64,000 nt of DNA from an uncultured Spirochaeta sp. (GCA_913030605.1 CAJWEZ010000013.1:1-64000); one strand, 5' to 3'; positions 52,833 to 63,930 are shown, numbered from the stretch's first letter. The notes: generated by a model not told the origin, from the letters alone. Made by a program: numbers and translations.

Positions 52833-53702
52833 ATGCGGCGTTCCTGGATCCAGTGGCTCCGACGACGGCGCCCGGTTGCTGCGCCCGAGGAGCCGGGGAA
52901 GGGACGTCGCCTCGTGGTGGGTGACATCCACGGGTGTTCGCGCACGGCGCGGGCGCTGCTCTCGGACGAAATGCAGATCCGGCCCGGTGATGAGCTGTAC
53001 CTTCTCGGGGACCTCATCAGCAAGGGCCCGGACAGCCTCGGCGTGCTGGAGTACGTCTCGGCCCTGGAGAACGAGGGGGTGCGGGTCACCATCGTCCGGG
53101 GCAATCACGAGGAGGCGATCCTCACCGCCCGCGAGTCCGGAAAAGGCAAGCTGCGGGACCTGCTGGAGCGAACGCGAAACGGTGCGCTGCTGGACGGCAA
53201 CGGCGGCTCCCTGGACCCGCGGTGGGCGGCGATGCTGGAGCGCAGTATCTACTTTGTCAGCCTCCCCGACGCGATCCTGGTGCACGGCGGCCTGGACCTG
53301 GGGCGCTCCGACCCCTTCGTCGACGGTCGTGAGATCGTCAACCGCCGCGAGACCGTCTACGACGCCCGCGTGGCGGGAAACCGCCCCGTGATCCACGGAC
53401 ACACGCGGACCCCACTGTCGACGATCATCGAACGGCTGGTGAACGACGCGCCGGTGTTGCCGCTGGACAACGGCGCCGTGGGGGCGTCGAGCCGCAAACC
53501 GTTCAAGGTGTCCGAGTACGGAAACCTCTGTTGCCTCGATCTCGACAGCTGGACGCTCCACGTCCAGCCCAACCGCGACGTGGAGGTTGAACACGACGCC
53601 ACCGGCCGCGCGGCGTTCAGTCTCACCGTTCGACCCGCGCGCCCCGAATCCCGCGAGACCCCCGGAGTGGGCGCGGTTGCGTCCGACGGCGGAAACCGAT
53701 AA
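52833..53702 (+). CDS. PPP-family metallophosphatase (serine/threonine or Ap4A type)
   Basis: 289 residues. Metal and phosphate motifs of the PPP superfamily: VVGDIHGCSRTA, LLGDLISKGPDSL (GDxxxxGP in place of GDxVDRG), IVRGNHEEA, VHGGLDLG and VIHGHTRTP. Substrate could be diadenosine tetraphosphate or phosphoproteins. The C-terminal ~45 residues are polar and likely disordered. It is the last gene of the cysS-sufE group. Confidence 0.88.
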   Translation: MRRSWIQWLRRRRPVAAPEEPGKGRRLVVGDIHGCSRTARALLSDEMQIRPGDELYLLGDLISKGPDSLGVLEYVSALENEGVRVTIVRGNHEEAILTARESGKGKLRDLLERTRNGALLDGNGGSLDPRWAAMLERSIYFVSLPDAILVHGGLDLGRSDPFVDGREIVNRRETVYDARVAGNRPVIHGHTRTPLSTIIERLVNDAPVLPLDNGAVGASSRKPFKVSEYGNLCCLDLDSWTLHVQPNRDVEVEHDATGRAAFSLTVRPARPESRETPGVGAVASDGGNR

Positions 53703-53705
53703 GCT

Positions 53706-53720
53706 TGCACATTCTGTGCA
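53706..53720 (+). promoter_or_regulatory. Inverted repeat upstream of putP, candidate operator
   Basis: Perfect 6-bp arms TGCACA (53706-53711) and TGTGCA (53715-53720) around TTC, 25 nt before the putP GTG. A -35-like TTGCAC overlaps it. Confidence 0.5.
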
Positions 53721-53744
53721 TACATATTCACACTGGAGGTTTCC

Positions 53745-55221
53745 GTGGCGCATGACAATCCCGTCATTGTGGTGACATTCATTCTGTATCTGCTGTTCAT
53801 GACAGGAGTCGGCGCGGTGTTCTACCGGCGTACGCAGAACCTGTCCGACTACATTCTGGGTGGCCGGAAGGTCAACTACTGGGTCGCCTCACTCAGCGCC
53901 CAGGCCTCGGACATGAGCGGCTGGCTGCTCATGGGGCTGCCGGGCTACGCATACCTCGCCGGTCTGGAATCGGTGTGGATCGCCGCGGGCCTCGCCGTGG
54001 GAACCTGGGTCAACTGGCGTTACGTGGCGCGGCGGTTGCGGATCTATACCGAGATCGCCGGCGACTCGATCACCCTGCCTGACTACTTCGAAAACCGCTT
54101 TCAGGACCGCAGCAGAATCCTGCGGATCGTCAGCTCGGTGTTCATTCTGGTGTTCTTTCTGATCTACACCTCGTCGGGCTTCGTTGCCGGTGCCAAGCTG
54201 TTCAGCTCGGTGTTCGGCCTGCCGTACCAGACGGGACTCTACGCCGGCGTCATCGTGATCATCGGTTACACCTTCCTCGGCGGATTCATGGCGGTAGCGT
54301 GGACCGACTTCTTTCAGGGTATCCTCATGTTCTTCGCGGTGACGATCGTTCCGGTCATCGGATTTCGCCTCGCGGGCGGACTCGGAGGCACCATCTCCAC
54401 GGTCCGCGGGATCAACCCGGAACTCCTGAACGCGTTCACCACCACCGACGGCGGTGCCCTCGGCGGGATCGCCATCATCTCACTGGTGGCGTGGGGGGCT
54501 CGGGTACTTCGGTCAGCCCCACATCCTGGCGCGTTTCATGGGTATTCGCAGCGCTGAGCAGATCGCGCCGGCGCGACGGATCGCCACCGTGTGGGTCGTG
54601 ATCAGCCTCGCCATGGCGGTGCTGATCGGTCTCGTCGGCCGGGCGGGGCTTCCGGGAGACGTGGTTTCCGCCGACAGCGAGCGGGTGTTCATCGTCCTGA
54701 TCGACGCCGTTGTGCCGCCGGTGCTGGCGGGCGTGTTCCTGTCCGCGATCCTGGCGGCGATCATGAGTACCGCCGACAGCCAGCTGCTGGTGACCTCCAG
54801 CGCCCTCACCGAGGATCTCTACTCGGTGCTTCTGCGAACCACCGCGTCGCAGAAGGAGCTCGTCTGGATCAGCCGCGGATCGGTCGTCGCGGTGGCGATC
54901 ATCGCCATGCTCATCGCATTCGATCCCGATTCCAGCGTCCTCGGGCTGGTCTCCTACGCCTGGGGCGGATTCGGGGCGACCTTCGGGCCTATCGTGGTGC
55001 TCTCGCTCTTCTGGCGTCGCATGACGCGCAACGGCGCCGTGGCGGGGCTCCTCGCCGGCGGCATCACCGTGATCGTGTGGAAAAACCTCTCCGGCGGTAT
55101 TTTCGACCTCTACGAGATCGTGCCCGGCTTTGTGCTGGGTGTCATCGCGATCGTCGTGTTCAGCCTGCTGGACCGCGAACCGGCGGAGGAGATCACCGCG
55201 GTTTTCGACCGGGTGGAGTAG
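53745..55221 (+). pseudogene. putP: Sodium/proline symporter PutP, interrupted by a +1 frameshift
   Basis: The first frame (53745 to about 54495) codes for the N-terminal half of a Na+/solute symporter (DYILGGRKVNYWVASLSAQASDMSGWLL). The second frame (about 54499-55221) continues without a gap: GYFGQPHILARFMGIRSAEQ and MSTADSQLLVTSSALTEDLY, which are diagnostic for PutP. The break falls at a run of six G (54493-54498); with five G the frame would read VAWGLGYFGQPH as in the family. Both halves are otherwise intact, with about 490 residues in total. This is either a sequencing/assembly indel or a fresh (possibly phase-variable) mutation. The start is GTG 53745 with CTGGAGG before it. Confidence 0.9.
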
Positions 55222-55388
55222 GAACCGACTGGCTGCGGGAGCCGGCTTGCCGCGGGGTTGGTCGAGCGGCGCCGGCGCGCCGCGTGGTCTCCGTCGTGGC
55301 CGCCGCGGCCGCCTCGGCACCCGCGCGCGTTGTGGTTGCCGGCGCGCTCTTGCGGCCCCGCGACGGCGGGTGTAGGCTGGCTGCGTTC

Positions 55389-56759
55389 ATGCAGCTCTCT
55401 ACACTCTTTGCGCCGGGACCCGGTCGGCTGTTGCTTGTCGCCGGGTCGCTGGCCATGTTTGCGCTGGGTGCGTCCCAGGCACTCTACGGCCCATTCTTTC
55501 CCTACTTCTCAGACACGCTTGGCGTCACTCCCTCACGCCTCGGACTGCTGCCGGGGCTGCACTTCGCCGGGGCGACGATCGGCGTGCTCGGCGGCGGGTT
55601 CGCCGCCCGGCGGTGGGGCTATCGCTGGCTGCTGCGCGTCGGCGGCGCGGTCCTGACCGCGGGGTACCTGGCAGCCGCCATCGCCGGAACGTGGAGCGCG
55701 CTCCTGGTGGGCGTGGCATTCCTGGGGCTTGGATTCGGTCTTCTGGTTAACTTCAACATCCTCGTGGATGAGGCGTTTGGCGCGGTGGGCGCCGCGGCGC
55801 TGCAGCTCATTAACGCCACATTCAGCATTGGCGCGATCTCGGCGCCGCTGCTGGCGGTGGCGTCACTGCAGATCGGAGGCCAGGGCCTGGCGTTCGGAAT
55901 CGGTGGCGCCGTCGCTGCGATGCTGACGGCGCTCCTGTTCTTCGGTCACGATTCCGCCGACCGCATGGTCGCGGCGCAGCGCGCGGTGGTGGCGAGTGCC
56001 GCGGCGGAGCGTGCGGTGGCGGAGCGTGCGGATGGTGTCGCGGCGGGAGGTGCGGATGGCTTGCCGGTGGGCGCGGCGAACGGCGGACCGGGCGGTACGA
56101 GCGTTGCCAGTGCGAGCGTCTCCAGTGCACGCGTCGATGCGGTGTCGGAGTCGGCGTCTGAGTCGGCGAGCACGCGGGCCGGGGCCGCGAACGCCTCGCG
56201 CGCTCATCAGCGGGCGCTCCTGGTGCCGATCGCGCTCTTCCTGCCGCTGTATCTGATCTATCCCGGGGCCGAGGCGTCGTTCTCAAACTGGATGCCGACG
56301 CACCTCTTCTCGCTGCTCCCAGTGGCGGTCGCATCGGCGGTGGCGTCGGGGTTCTGGCTGATGTTTACGGTGGGTCGGCTGATCGCGGTGCCGCTGAGTG
56401 TGCGGCTGCGACCGGGAACGATGGTCGGGGTGGCCGTGGTGTTGGCCGGGGCCGCGGCGCTGACCGCTACGGTCGACGCCGCCGCGCCGGTGGCCTATCT
56501 GGTGGCGGGGTTGGCGCTGGGACCGATCTTTCCCGGCGGCTTGAGCTGGCTGCGCCGGCGGTACCCGGCGCGGGCCGGGGAGGTCGCCAGCATCATCATC
56601 GCCGCCGGCGGCATCGGTGGCATGCTCATCCCGCCGGCGCTGGGCGTTGTCGTCGAGCGCTGGGGAGCGGGGGCAGTGCCCGTCGCCCTCACCGCCGTGC
56701 TCACGCTGGCGATCCTGCTGACCGCGCTGATCGGCGTGAGCGGGCGGCGGGGGACGTAA
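55389..56759 (+). CDS. Major facilitator superfamily transporter with a long low-complexity central loop
   Basis: 456 residues. Twelve-helix MFS: helices 1-6 (about 10-195), then a ~75-residue loop rich in Ala, Ser, Val and Gly, then helices 7-12. RRWGYRWLLRVGG sits at the usual cytoplasmic loop 2-3. The loop DNA (about 55980-56200) is built from near-repeats of gcggtggcggagcgtgcgga-like units, so it looks slippage-expanded. A fucose/glucose permease-like (FucP/Bsc6-type) subfamily is possible. Start ATG 55389 chosen; the frame is open far upstream but covers the end of putP. Confidence 0.85.
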   Translation: MQLSTLFAPGPGRLLLVAGSLAMFALGASQALYGPFFPYFSDTLGVTPSRLGLLPGLHFAGATIGVLGGGFAARRWGYRWLLRVGGAVLTAGYLAAAIAGTWSALLVGVAFLGLGFGLLVNFNILVDEAFGAVGAAALQLINATFSIGAISAPLLAVASLQIGGQGLAFGIGGAVAAMLTALLFFGHDSADRMVAAQRAVVASAAAERAVAERADGVAAGGADGLPVGAANGGPGGTSVASASVSSARVDAVSESASESASTRAGAANASRAHQRALLVPIALFLPLYLIYPGAEASFSNWMPTHLFSLLPVAVASAVASGFWLMFTVGRLIAVPLSVRLRPGTMVGVAVVLAGAAALTATVDAAAPVAYLVAGLALGPIFPGGLSWLRRRYPARAGEVASIIIAAGGIGGMLIPPALGVVVERWGAGAVPVALTAVLTLAILLTALIGVSGRRGT

Positions 56760-56783
56760 ACGAGCAGTCCCGTCTCGCTATCG

Positions 56784-57893
56784 CTATTCCGAATCCCAGG
56801 GGTACACGTCTACCGTTACCTGAGCATTCTCAGAGAGAGTAACTGGATCAGAAATGCCGATGACGTGTGTACTGAAACCGGGGTCAGTGCCTCGTTGTGG
56901 TTTTGACGTAACAAGGATCTGAACGGTATTGCCCGTCGCGAACCCGTCGATCTGGAGGGAAGCAGGCAACGATGGCCTATTCGTTCCGGACGAATCAGTA
57001 ATGACGCTACCGTCTGGTTCCAGAAGGGGAAGCGCGGTTAGGTACGTACTCAAATTGGGAGTGGTGATCGAGTCAGAAATATAGTCGAACTCGCTGGGTA
57101 CAGTATTGTTGGTTAGAGATACGGTGATTGATGACGCGTCGATGACATCATAGTAGAGCGTTGTTGGAACGTCGATCAGCGGTTGGCCAAAATAGCCGCT
57201 GGGGTTCAGGCTGAGCGTGACGGACACCGTCGCCGGCGCCGTACTCCCCGTGCTCCCGCCATCCACACCAAATTCTTCGGCGAGGTAGGCGTTGTATTCC
57301 GCCTGCGTCCGGTTGAGGGCGATCGGCACCGTCTGAGTTTCGCCACCGGCGATCGTTACGCTTTCAAAGCCGAACAGCTCCTCCTGCTGCGACGCTGAGC
57401 TGGAGCCGGCGATCACCACGAGGTAGCGCTCACCGGCGCGAAGTCCGGAAAAGGAGCTGGTGCCGCCGCCGCCGGTGCCGGCACTGAAGAACCCGACCTG
57501 CGCCTTCACCAGGTCGGTTCCCACGTCGATCGTGCTGATTCCCGTCTCGACCGCGGTACCGCCGATCTGGGCCTCAAAAAACGACGAGAGTTCGTCCTGG
57601 AGCGCCACGTTGACGTCCTCGAATGCCGACTCGGCCGCGGTGGGATCACCCCGCAGCAGACTCTCGGCGATCACGTAGGCGAAGAGAAAGGTGTCCGCGT
57701 CCCCGGTTGCCGAGGCGCTGATGGAGCTCCCGTCGGCGGCGGACGCGGAGAGCGCGCCGGTATCCACGGCGATCGAGATGCCGCCGGTCTGTCCCTGTGG
57801 TGTCCAGTAGCACCCGGCGGCGAGTGCCACGGTGATGATGGCGAGGAGGGCTGCCCCCGTCGCCGTTCGAATCGGCGTACGTTGTGTGTTCAT
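56784..57893 (-). CDS. Lipoprotein of the second FecR/barrel operon
   Basis: 369 residues. The signal peptide ends in the lipobox LAAGC (Cys at about 28). The mature part is Ser/Thr/Gly-rich and acidic, with beta-rich segments (GGISIAVDTGALSASAADGSS; RYLVVIAGSSSASQQEELFG). The first third may be a carbohydrate-binding or Ig-like module, but I cannot assign a family. It is the last gene of the operon, 10 nt after the FecR gene, and convergent with the MFS gene. Confidence 0.65.
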   Translation of the reverse strand: MNTQRTPIRTATGAALLAIITVALAAGCYWTPQGQTGGISIAVDTGALSASAADGSSISASATGDADTFLFAYVIAESLLRGDPTAAESAFEDVNVALQDELSSFFEAQIGGTAVETGISTIDVGTDLVKAQVGFFSAGTGGGGTSSFSGLRAGERYLVVIAGSSSASQQEELFGFESVTIAGGETQTVPIALNRTQAEYNAYLAEEFGVDGGSTGSTAPATVSVTLSLNPSGYFGQPLIDVPTTLYYDVIDASSITVSLTNNTVPSEFDYISDSITTPNLSTYLTALPLLEPDGSVITDSSGTNRPSLPASLQIDGFATGNTVQILVTSKPQRGTDPGFSTHVIGISDPVTLSENAQVTVDVYPWDSE

Positions 57894-57903
57894 CGCGAGC
57901 CTC

Positions 57904-58602
57904 CTACTGGAACGTCCAGTTGATCGTCAGGTTGCCGGTGCCGGTGGAGGACCCTCCTCCGCTCTCGCCCTCGCCGGGTCCCGCTTCGGGGTCGGTGGAA
58001 ACGGTGACCGTGGCGTCCGATTCGGACTGTTCCTGCGGCGTCGCCGGCGGCGTGTCTCCGGTGGTGCTACTGCTCTCACCGGCGCCCACGGAGACGGTCT
58101 CCTGGTAACGGTTGGCGAGGGCCACAACACCGTCGTCGACCTGCAGGTTTGCACCGTCGAAGCTGAAATCGGTTCCGCGAACGGCGGCGACGGCGATCGG
58201 GCTGGAGACGCGGAACGAGGTTTCGCGTCCCTCGCGGCTGCGCACCCGGGCGTTCACGCGCCCCACCTGCAGGTGGAGACCGCTTCTGTCGGTATCGGTG
58301 TCCTCAACAAGCTGATCGATGCGCATACGCGTCAGCGGTTCGACCTGCACGGTGCTTTCGCCGATCGTCAGTTCGGCGGTGGCTGAGAAGCTGGTGGAAA
58401 TGGTGGCGCCCACCGGAACCGCCTGGCCCTCGGAGACCGCCTCCCAGGGACCGTCGGCGGTCATCCGTACTTCGACCTTGCCGTCGATCGCTGAGACCAC
58501 CGCATCCAGCGCAAACAGCGCCGGCGCGCTTGCCACGCCCAGGACCAGCAGGACCGTCAGGCGGGCGATTCGAAATGGTGATGATGTGCTCTGTCGTTTC
58601 AT
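57904..58602 (-). CDS. Secreted FecR-domain protein
   Basis: 232 residues from the ATG at 58602. Signal peptide to about residue 32 (ASAPALFALDA), then a FecR domain: GQAVPVGATISTSFSATAEL, GRVNARVRSREGRE and VAAVRGTDFSFDG. The C-terminal ~70 residues are Ser/Thr/Glu/Pro-rich and end in NLTINWTFQ, strand-like. As in the 31-33 kb locus, FecR is secreted rather than spanning the inner membrane, and no sigma factor is next to it. Here the FecR domain is separate from the barrel encoded just upstream (20 nt). Confidence 0.8.
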   Translation of the reverse strand: MKRQSTSSPFRIARLTVLLVLGVASAPALFALDAVVSAIDGKVEVRMTADGPWEAVSEGQAVPVGATISTSFSATAELTIGESTVQVEPLTRMRIDQLVEDTDTDRSGLHLQVGRVNARVRSREGRETSFRVSSPIAVAAVRGTDFSFDGANLQVDDGVVALANRYQETVSVGAGESSSTTGDTPPATPQEQSESDATVTVSTDPEAGPGEGESGGGSSTGTGNLTINWTFQ

Positions 58603-58622
58603 CGTGTGTATCCTTTTTCGGT

Positions 58623-59915
58623 TCAGAACGAGGCGGATCCTGTGACGCTCACCAGGTATTCGGGTGACCGCTGACTGGTAAAGGAGCCGGAGGACCCTGT
58701 TGTCGGGAGAAACGCGCCGCCCTCCACGGCGAACCCAAGGTCGCTCAGGACGCGCCACCCGACGCGCCCGAGGATCTCGGTTCCCACGAGAGGCCCGCCG
58801 CTGGAGGCCGCGGCGCCGACGGCGTCGAGCGCCCGGTCGGTGTCAACGCGAAAGAGTGTTCGCCCGGTGGCGCTGAAGTCGATGTCGCGGATCGAACGCG
58901 ACGCGGCGCCGGAGAAGGGACGGAATCCGTAGCTCAATTCGACGCCGGCCAGGTTTTCCGGCGGCAGCTGGGCGATCCGGCCCACGGTGCCGCGGGAGAT
59001 GGGGACGAAGCGATCGGAATCGCCGCCCAGTCCGCTGGACAGCGTGCCTGAGAGCGACACCCGCGACCCGAAGAGGTCGGGCCGGTAGTACTGCAGTCGG
59101 ACGCTGGCGTGAAGCCCGAGGGCGGTGGTATCGCCGGACTGCCCCTCCACGGTCGAGGTTGCCGACGATACGGTGGCGGCGATCTGGTGATACAAGCCGG
59201 AGATCACCGGGCCCTGAACCACGGCGCCGCCGTAGAACGAGTTGAGCGAGTCCTCACCGGCATCGGTGCTGCGCAGGTCCCACTGACCGATTCCGTAGAC
59301 GCGCACCGTCTGGCGCAGAACGATCTCGGGAAGGCTGACTTCGCCGAGAGCGATCGCCCGGGACGGACCGAAGAACTGGTCATCATCGGCAGCTTCGGCC
59401 AGATCGCTGGCGCTCATCCTGATGTCCGAAACCGGGTTGAGCAGCAGGCCGCTGTAGCCGCCCGCCACGCGGGCCTGAACGAGCGGGGTCGACAGTCGCA
59501 GGTCGACGGCATCCAGGGTGTGGGAGAGGACGCCCGGCGCCGGCGCACTGAACGGCACGCGCCCCGCCTGGCCTCTCAGGACCGTTCCGGCTCCGAGCAC
59601 ACCCGGCAGCGTCAGATCCGCGGAGGCGCGCTCCACGTCCACCAGATAGGGGCGGTCATCGCTCCAGGTGTAGCTCGGCCGGAGCCGCAGTTCGACCCCG
59701 CCGTCGGTTCCCAGGGGAATGTACGAACGGACCCGCACGGCGGCGGTGACCGATCCGGTCACGTCGGGGTCATCGAGATAGTCGGCGATACGGACCGCGG
59801 ACTCGCCATCCACGGTTCCACTCCAGGTGAACTCCTGCGCCGCGAGATGCGGCACCGAGACGGTGAGGGCGACGAGGCCCAGTGCTCCCAGGAAACGGGT
59901 CGCGTGACGGTTCAT
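58623..59915 (-). CDS. Outer-membrane beta-barrel protein of the second FecR operon
   Basis: 430 residues. Signal peptide (about 1-26, ending HLAAQEF). The mature chain is made of alternating strands from start to finish (VTAAVRVRSYIPLGTDGGVEL; LRLRPSYTW) and ends in VTGSASF, the terminal Phe typical of BAM substrates. It does not closely resemble the two barrels at 31-35 kb. Its ATGA overlaps the stop of the upstream small protein. Confidence 0.75.
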   Translation of the reverse strand: MNRHATRFLGALGLVALTVSVPHLAAQEFTWSGTVDGESAVRIADYLDDPDVTGSVTAAVRVRSYIPLGTDGGVELRLRPSYTWSDDRPYLVDVERASADLTLPGVLGAGTVLRGQAGRVPFSAPAPGVLSHTLDAVDLRLSTPLVQARVAGGYSGLLLNPVSDIRMSASDLAEAADDDQFFGPSRAIALGEVSLPEIVLRQTVRVYGIGQWDLRSTDAGEDSLNSFYGGAVVQGPVISGLYHQIAATVSSATSTVEGQSGDTTALGLHASVRLQYYRPDLFGSRVSLSGTLSSGLGGDSDRFVPISRGTVGRIAQLPPENLAGVELSYGFRPFSGAASRSIRDIDFSATGRTLFRVDTDRALDAVGAAASSGGPLVGTEILGRVGWRVLSDLGFAVEGGAFLPTTGSSGSFTSQRSPEYLVSVTGSASF

Positions 59916-60406
59916 CGCAGCCTCCCCTGTTCCTGGAGCGTGAGGACACGACCCACGATGCGGAGTGCCCGCTCACCGGAGAGCGCCATCCGTGGATAGG
60001 TTCGCCCCTGAACGACATCGCGAAAGGCGAGTTCGCGGGTGGCGTAGCGCGGGAGCGGCAGCAGCCGATACATCATGCCACCGGGGATTCCGAAGCTTTC
60101 CATGGTAAGGAGCGAAAAGTCGCCGAGGGTGAGCGGATCCTCCGCCGCTTTGCCGAGTGCAACCGGCGCGGATTCCGCCTCGCGAACCGCGTCCGCGATC
60201 GGCGTTGTCTCGTCGATGCGACCGCTGCCGAGCAGGACGAGGTACGCGGCGTCGCCGTAGGTGATCGATGGTGATGCCAGTACCCGGTCGATGAGCTCGT
60301 TCGACTGCGCCGCCACCGGAAGAGTGGCGAGGATCGCAAGTCCGAGGACCATCAACCGGGTGGGTGTAACGGTCTGTAAACGTGAAATTCTCGTGCTGTG
60401 TGCCAC
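59912..60406 (-). CDS. Small secreted hypothetical protein, first gene of the second FecR operon
   Basis: 164 residues if GTG 60406 is used, or 146 from the ATG at 60352. A signal peptide (VLGLAILATLPVAAQS) is followed by a ~120-residue helical domain with SNELIDRVLASPSITYGDAAYLVL and RTYPRMALSGERALRIV. No family recognised. Coupled to the barrel gene by a 4-nt overlap. The ~110 nt upstream to the helicase gene are AT-rich and probably hold the operon promoter. Confidence 0.65.
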   Translation of the reverse strand: MAHSTRISRLQTVTPTRLMVLGLAILATLPVAAQSNELIDRVLASPSITYGDAAYLVLLGSGRIDETTPIADAVREAESAPVALGKAAEDPLTLGDFSLLTMESFGIPGGMMYRLLPLPRYATRELAFRDVVQGRTYPRMALSGERALRIVGRVLTLQEQGRLR

Positions 60407-60471
60407 GAGAAAAAGCTATCACTTTTATGACTATTTCGCAAAGAAATAGGGAAAAACGGCGGGATGAATCG

Positions 60472-60497
60472 GGCGGGGCCGGCAACGCCGGCCCGCC
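60472..60497 (-). terminator. Hairpin after the DEAD-box helicase gene
   Basis: GGCGGGGCCGGC (60472-60483) pairs with GCCGGCCCGCC (60487-60497) with one bulged G. On the minus strand a T-run (CGTTTTTCC) comes ~15 nt later, so its efficiency as an intrinsic terminator is uncertain. Confidence 0.6.
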
Positions 60498-60517
60498 ATC
60501 GGTCTGTTCGGGGTCGC

Positions 60518-61903
60518 TCAGTCGTGTCGGCGGCCGGGTGACGCGCTCCTGCGCATCTGGTCGCCGGCTCCGGAACGCGAACGCCCGCCGGAACGCCCGC
60601 GGCCATCGGAGCGACCGGAGGCGTTGGACGGCCGGCGGTCGTTTCTGCCACCGTTGCGGCTTCGCCCATTCCCGTTTCCGCCGCCGCGATTTCCCCCGCC
60701 GCTGCGGTTTCCGCCGGCCGGGCGCGTGGCCCGGGCGGCGGAGGCGGCGATCTCACCGTCGTGGTAGGGATGGTCCTCCATCACGTCGATCGTGGCCCCG
60801 ATCTCGGTCTGGATGTCGCGCAGGTTCTTGATCTCGCTGTCATCGCAGAGGGTGAACGCGGCGCCGCTGCGGCCGGCACGCGCCGTGCGGCCGATGCGGT
60901 GGACGTAGCTCTCCGGTTCGTTGGGGAGTTCGAAGTTGATCACCTGGTCGATGTCCTCGACGTCGATACCGCGGGAGGCGATGTCGGTGGCCACCAGCAC
61001 GTGGATGTCTCCGTTGTGGAAGTTCTTGAGCGCCCGCTGGCGTGCGTTCTGGCTCTTGTTGCCGTGGAGATCGTCGGCGGTGATTCCGTGCTTGTTCAGG
61101 TGCCTGGCAACGTCGCGGGCCTTGTATTTGGTCCGCGTGAACACGATCGCCCGAAAGCTGCGGCGCTCGGTCAGCAGCATGCGCAGGGCGTCGCGCTTCT
61201 GCTGCCGTGACACGAACAGGAGAAACTGGTCGATCTTGGGCGCCGCGGATGCCTCGCGTTCGACACTGACCCGGACCGGGTCGGTGAGCATCTCCTGAGC
61301 GAGCGACTTCACCTCGTTGGGGAGTGTGGCGGAGAAGAACATCGACTGTCGGTTTGCCGGCAGCGCGGAGATGATCCGCCGCACGTCGGGGATAAAGCCC
61401 ATGTCCAGCATGCGGTCGGCCTCGTCGAGGACGATCGTTTCCACCGCGTCGAGGCGAACGGCACCCTCCTGCATGAGGTCGAGCAGTCGTCCGGGGGTGG
61501 CGATCGCGATATCGATACCGCGACGGAGCGCCGCAACCTGGGGTTTCTTGTTGACGCCCCCGAAAATCACGGCGTGAGAAATGCGCGTTCCCGTGGTGAA
61601 CGTTCCCACCACTTCGGCGATCTGGCCGGCGAGCTCCCGCGTCGGTGCCAGAATGAGGGCCCGGGGGTGATTGGGGCGCGGTCGGCGCGTGGGGCGTCCG
61701 TTGTCGCTGCCCATGAGGCGGTGCACGATCGGCAGGACGAAGGCGGCGGTCTTGCCGCTGCCGGTCTGGGCGGAGGCGAGGACGTCGCGACCGTCGGCGG
61801 CGGCGGGAATCGCATCGCGCTGTACCGGCGTTGCTTCAACGAATCCTTCACGAGCGAGCGTAGCGTCGAGGGTACGGGAAAACTGGAAAGAAGAAAAACT
61901 CAT
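60518..61903 (-). CDS. DEAD-box ATP-dependent RNA helicase, RhlE-like
   Basis: 461 residues from the ATG at 61903 (AAAGGAA 5 nt upstream). RecA1: Q motif FVEATPVQRDAIP, motif I ASAQTGSGKT, Ia PTRELAGQ, Ib TPGRLLD, II LDEADRMLDMGF, III FFSATLP. RecA2: IV VFTRTK, V VATDIASRGIDVED, VI YVHRIGRTARAG. The C-tail (about 390-461) is a Gly/Arg/Ser/Asn-rich disordered stretch (RPAGGNRSGGGNRGGGNG) that should bind RNA nonspecifically. RhlE members act in ribosome maturation and RNA decay. The frame is open upstream to 62434, but that part has no helicase homology. Confidence 0.93.
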   Translation of the reverse strand: MSFSSFQFSRTLDATLAREGFVEATPVQRDAIPAAADGRDVLASAQTGSGKTAAFVLPIVHRLMGSDNGRPTRRPRPNHPRALILAPTRELAGQIAEVVGTFTTGTRISHAVIFGGVNKKPQVAALRRGIDIAIATPGRLLDLMQEGAVRLDAVETIVLDEADRMLDMGFIPDVRRIISALPANRQSMFFSATLPNEVKSLAQEMLTDPVRVSVEREASAAPKIDQFLLFVSRQQKRDALRMLLTERRSFRAIVFTRTKYKARDVARHLNKHGITADDLHGNKSQNARQRALKNFHNGDIHVLVATDIASRGIDVEDIDQVINFELPNEPESYVHRIGRTARAGRSGAAFTLCDDSEIKNLRDIQTEIGATIDVMEDHPYHDGEIAASAARATRPAGGNRSGGGNRGGGNGNGRSRNGGRNDRRPSNASGRSDGRGRSGGRSRSGAGDQMRRSASPGRRHD

Positions 61904-62284
61904 TGGGTTCCTTTGTCTGATGCTCTCCACGCGCCACCTGCACGTCGGATATGCCGCACGCCTGTGGCTTCGGGATGAGATCAGGATATTTTTCTGGGGT
62001 GAGAAGAACGAGGACTGAACTACGCTCGGGGTTGAATGAGGGTAGGCAGGACATCTGATCGCGCCACGCTGTCGCCGCTGTGTGCTGGCGAACGCCGATT
62101 CGGCCTGATGTGCCGGTACCGGGCGCGGAGTGACCTCTTCATTTGCTCGTGCGAAGGTACACGAGAACGCGGGGACGGTCAAGCGGCGCCTGCGGGACGC
62201 GAAGCGGCCGGCGGCGGGCAGCCCCCCGCGGCGGCGACCGCGACCGCATCCGCGTTGGCGGCGCGCACAGGTGTACAGGCGCAC

Positions 62285-62321
62285 AAAAAAACGGCCGATC
62301 CGCGTGGAGCGGACCGGCCGT
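62285..62321 (-). terminator. Terminator after ilvC
   Basis: Minus-strand stem made by 62309-62321 with 62291-62303 (13 bp, one G-T/A-C irregularity), followed by six to seven T (A-run 62284-62290). Confidence 0.88.
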
Positions 62322-62357
62322 GCTGTGTCTGATCGCGAGCGCGCGTCGTGTCCGCGC

Positions 62358-63929
<1,572 letters not shown>

Positions 63930-63930
63930 T

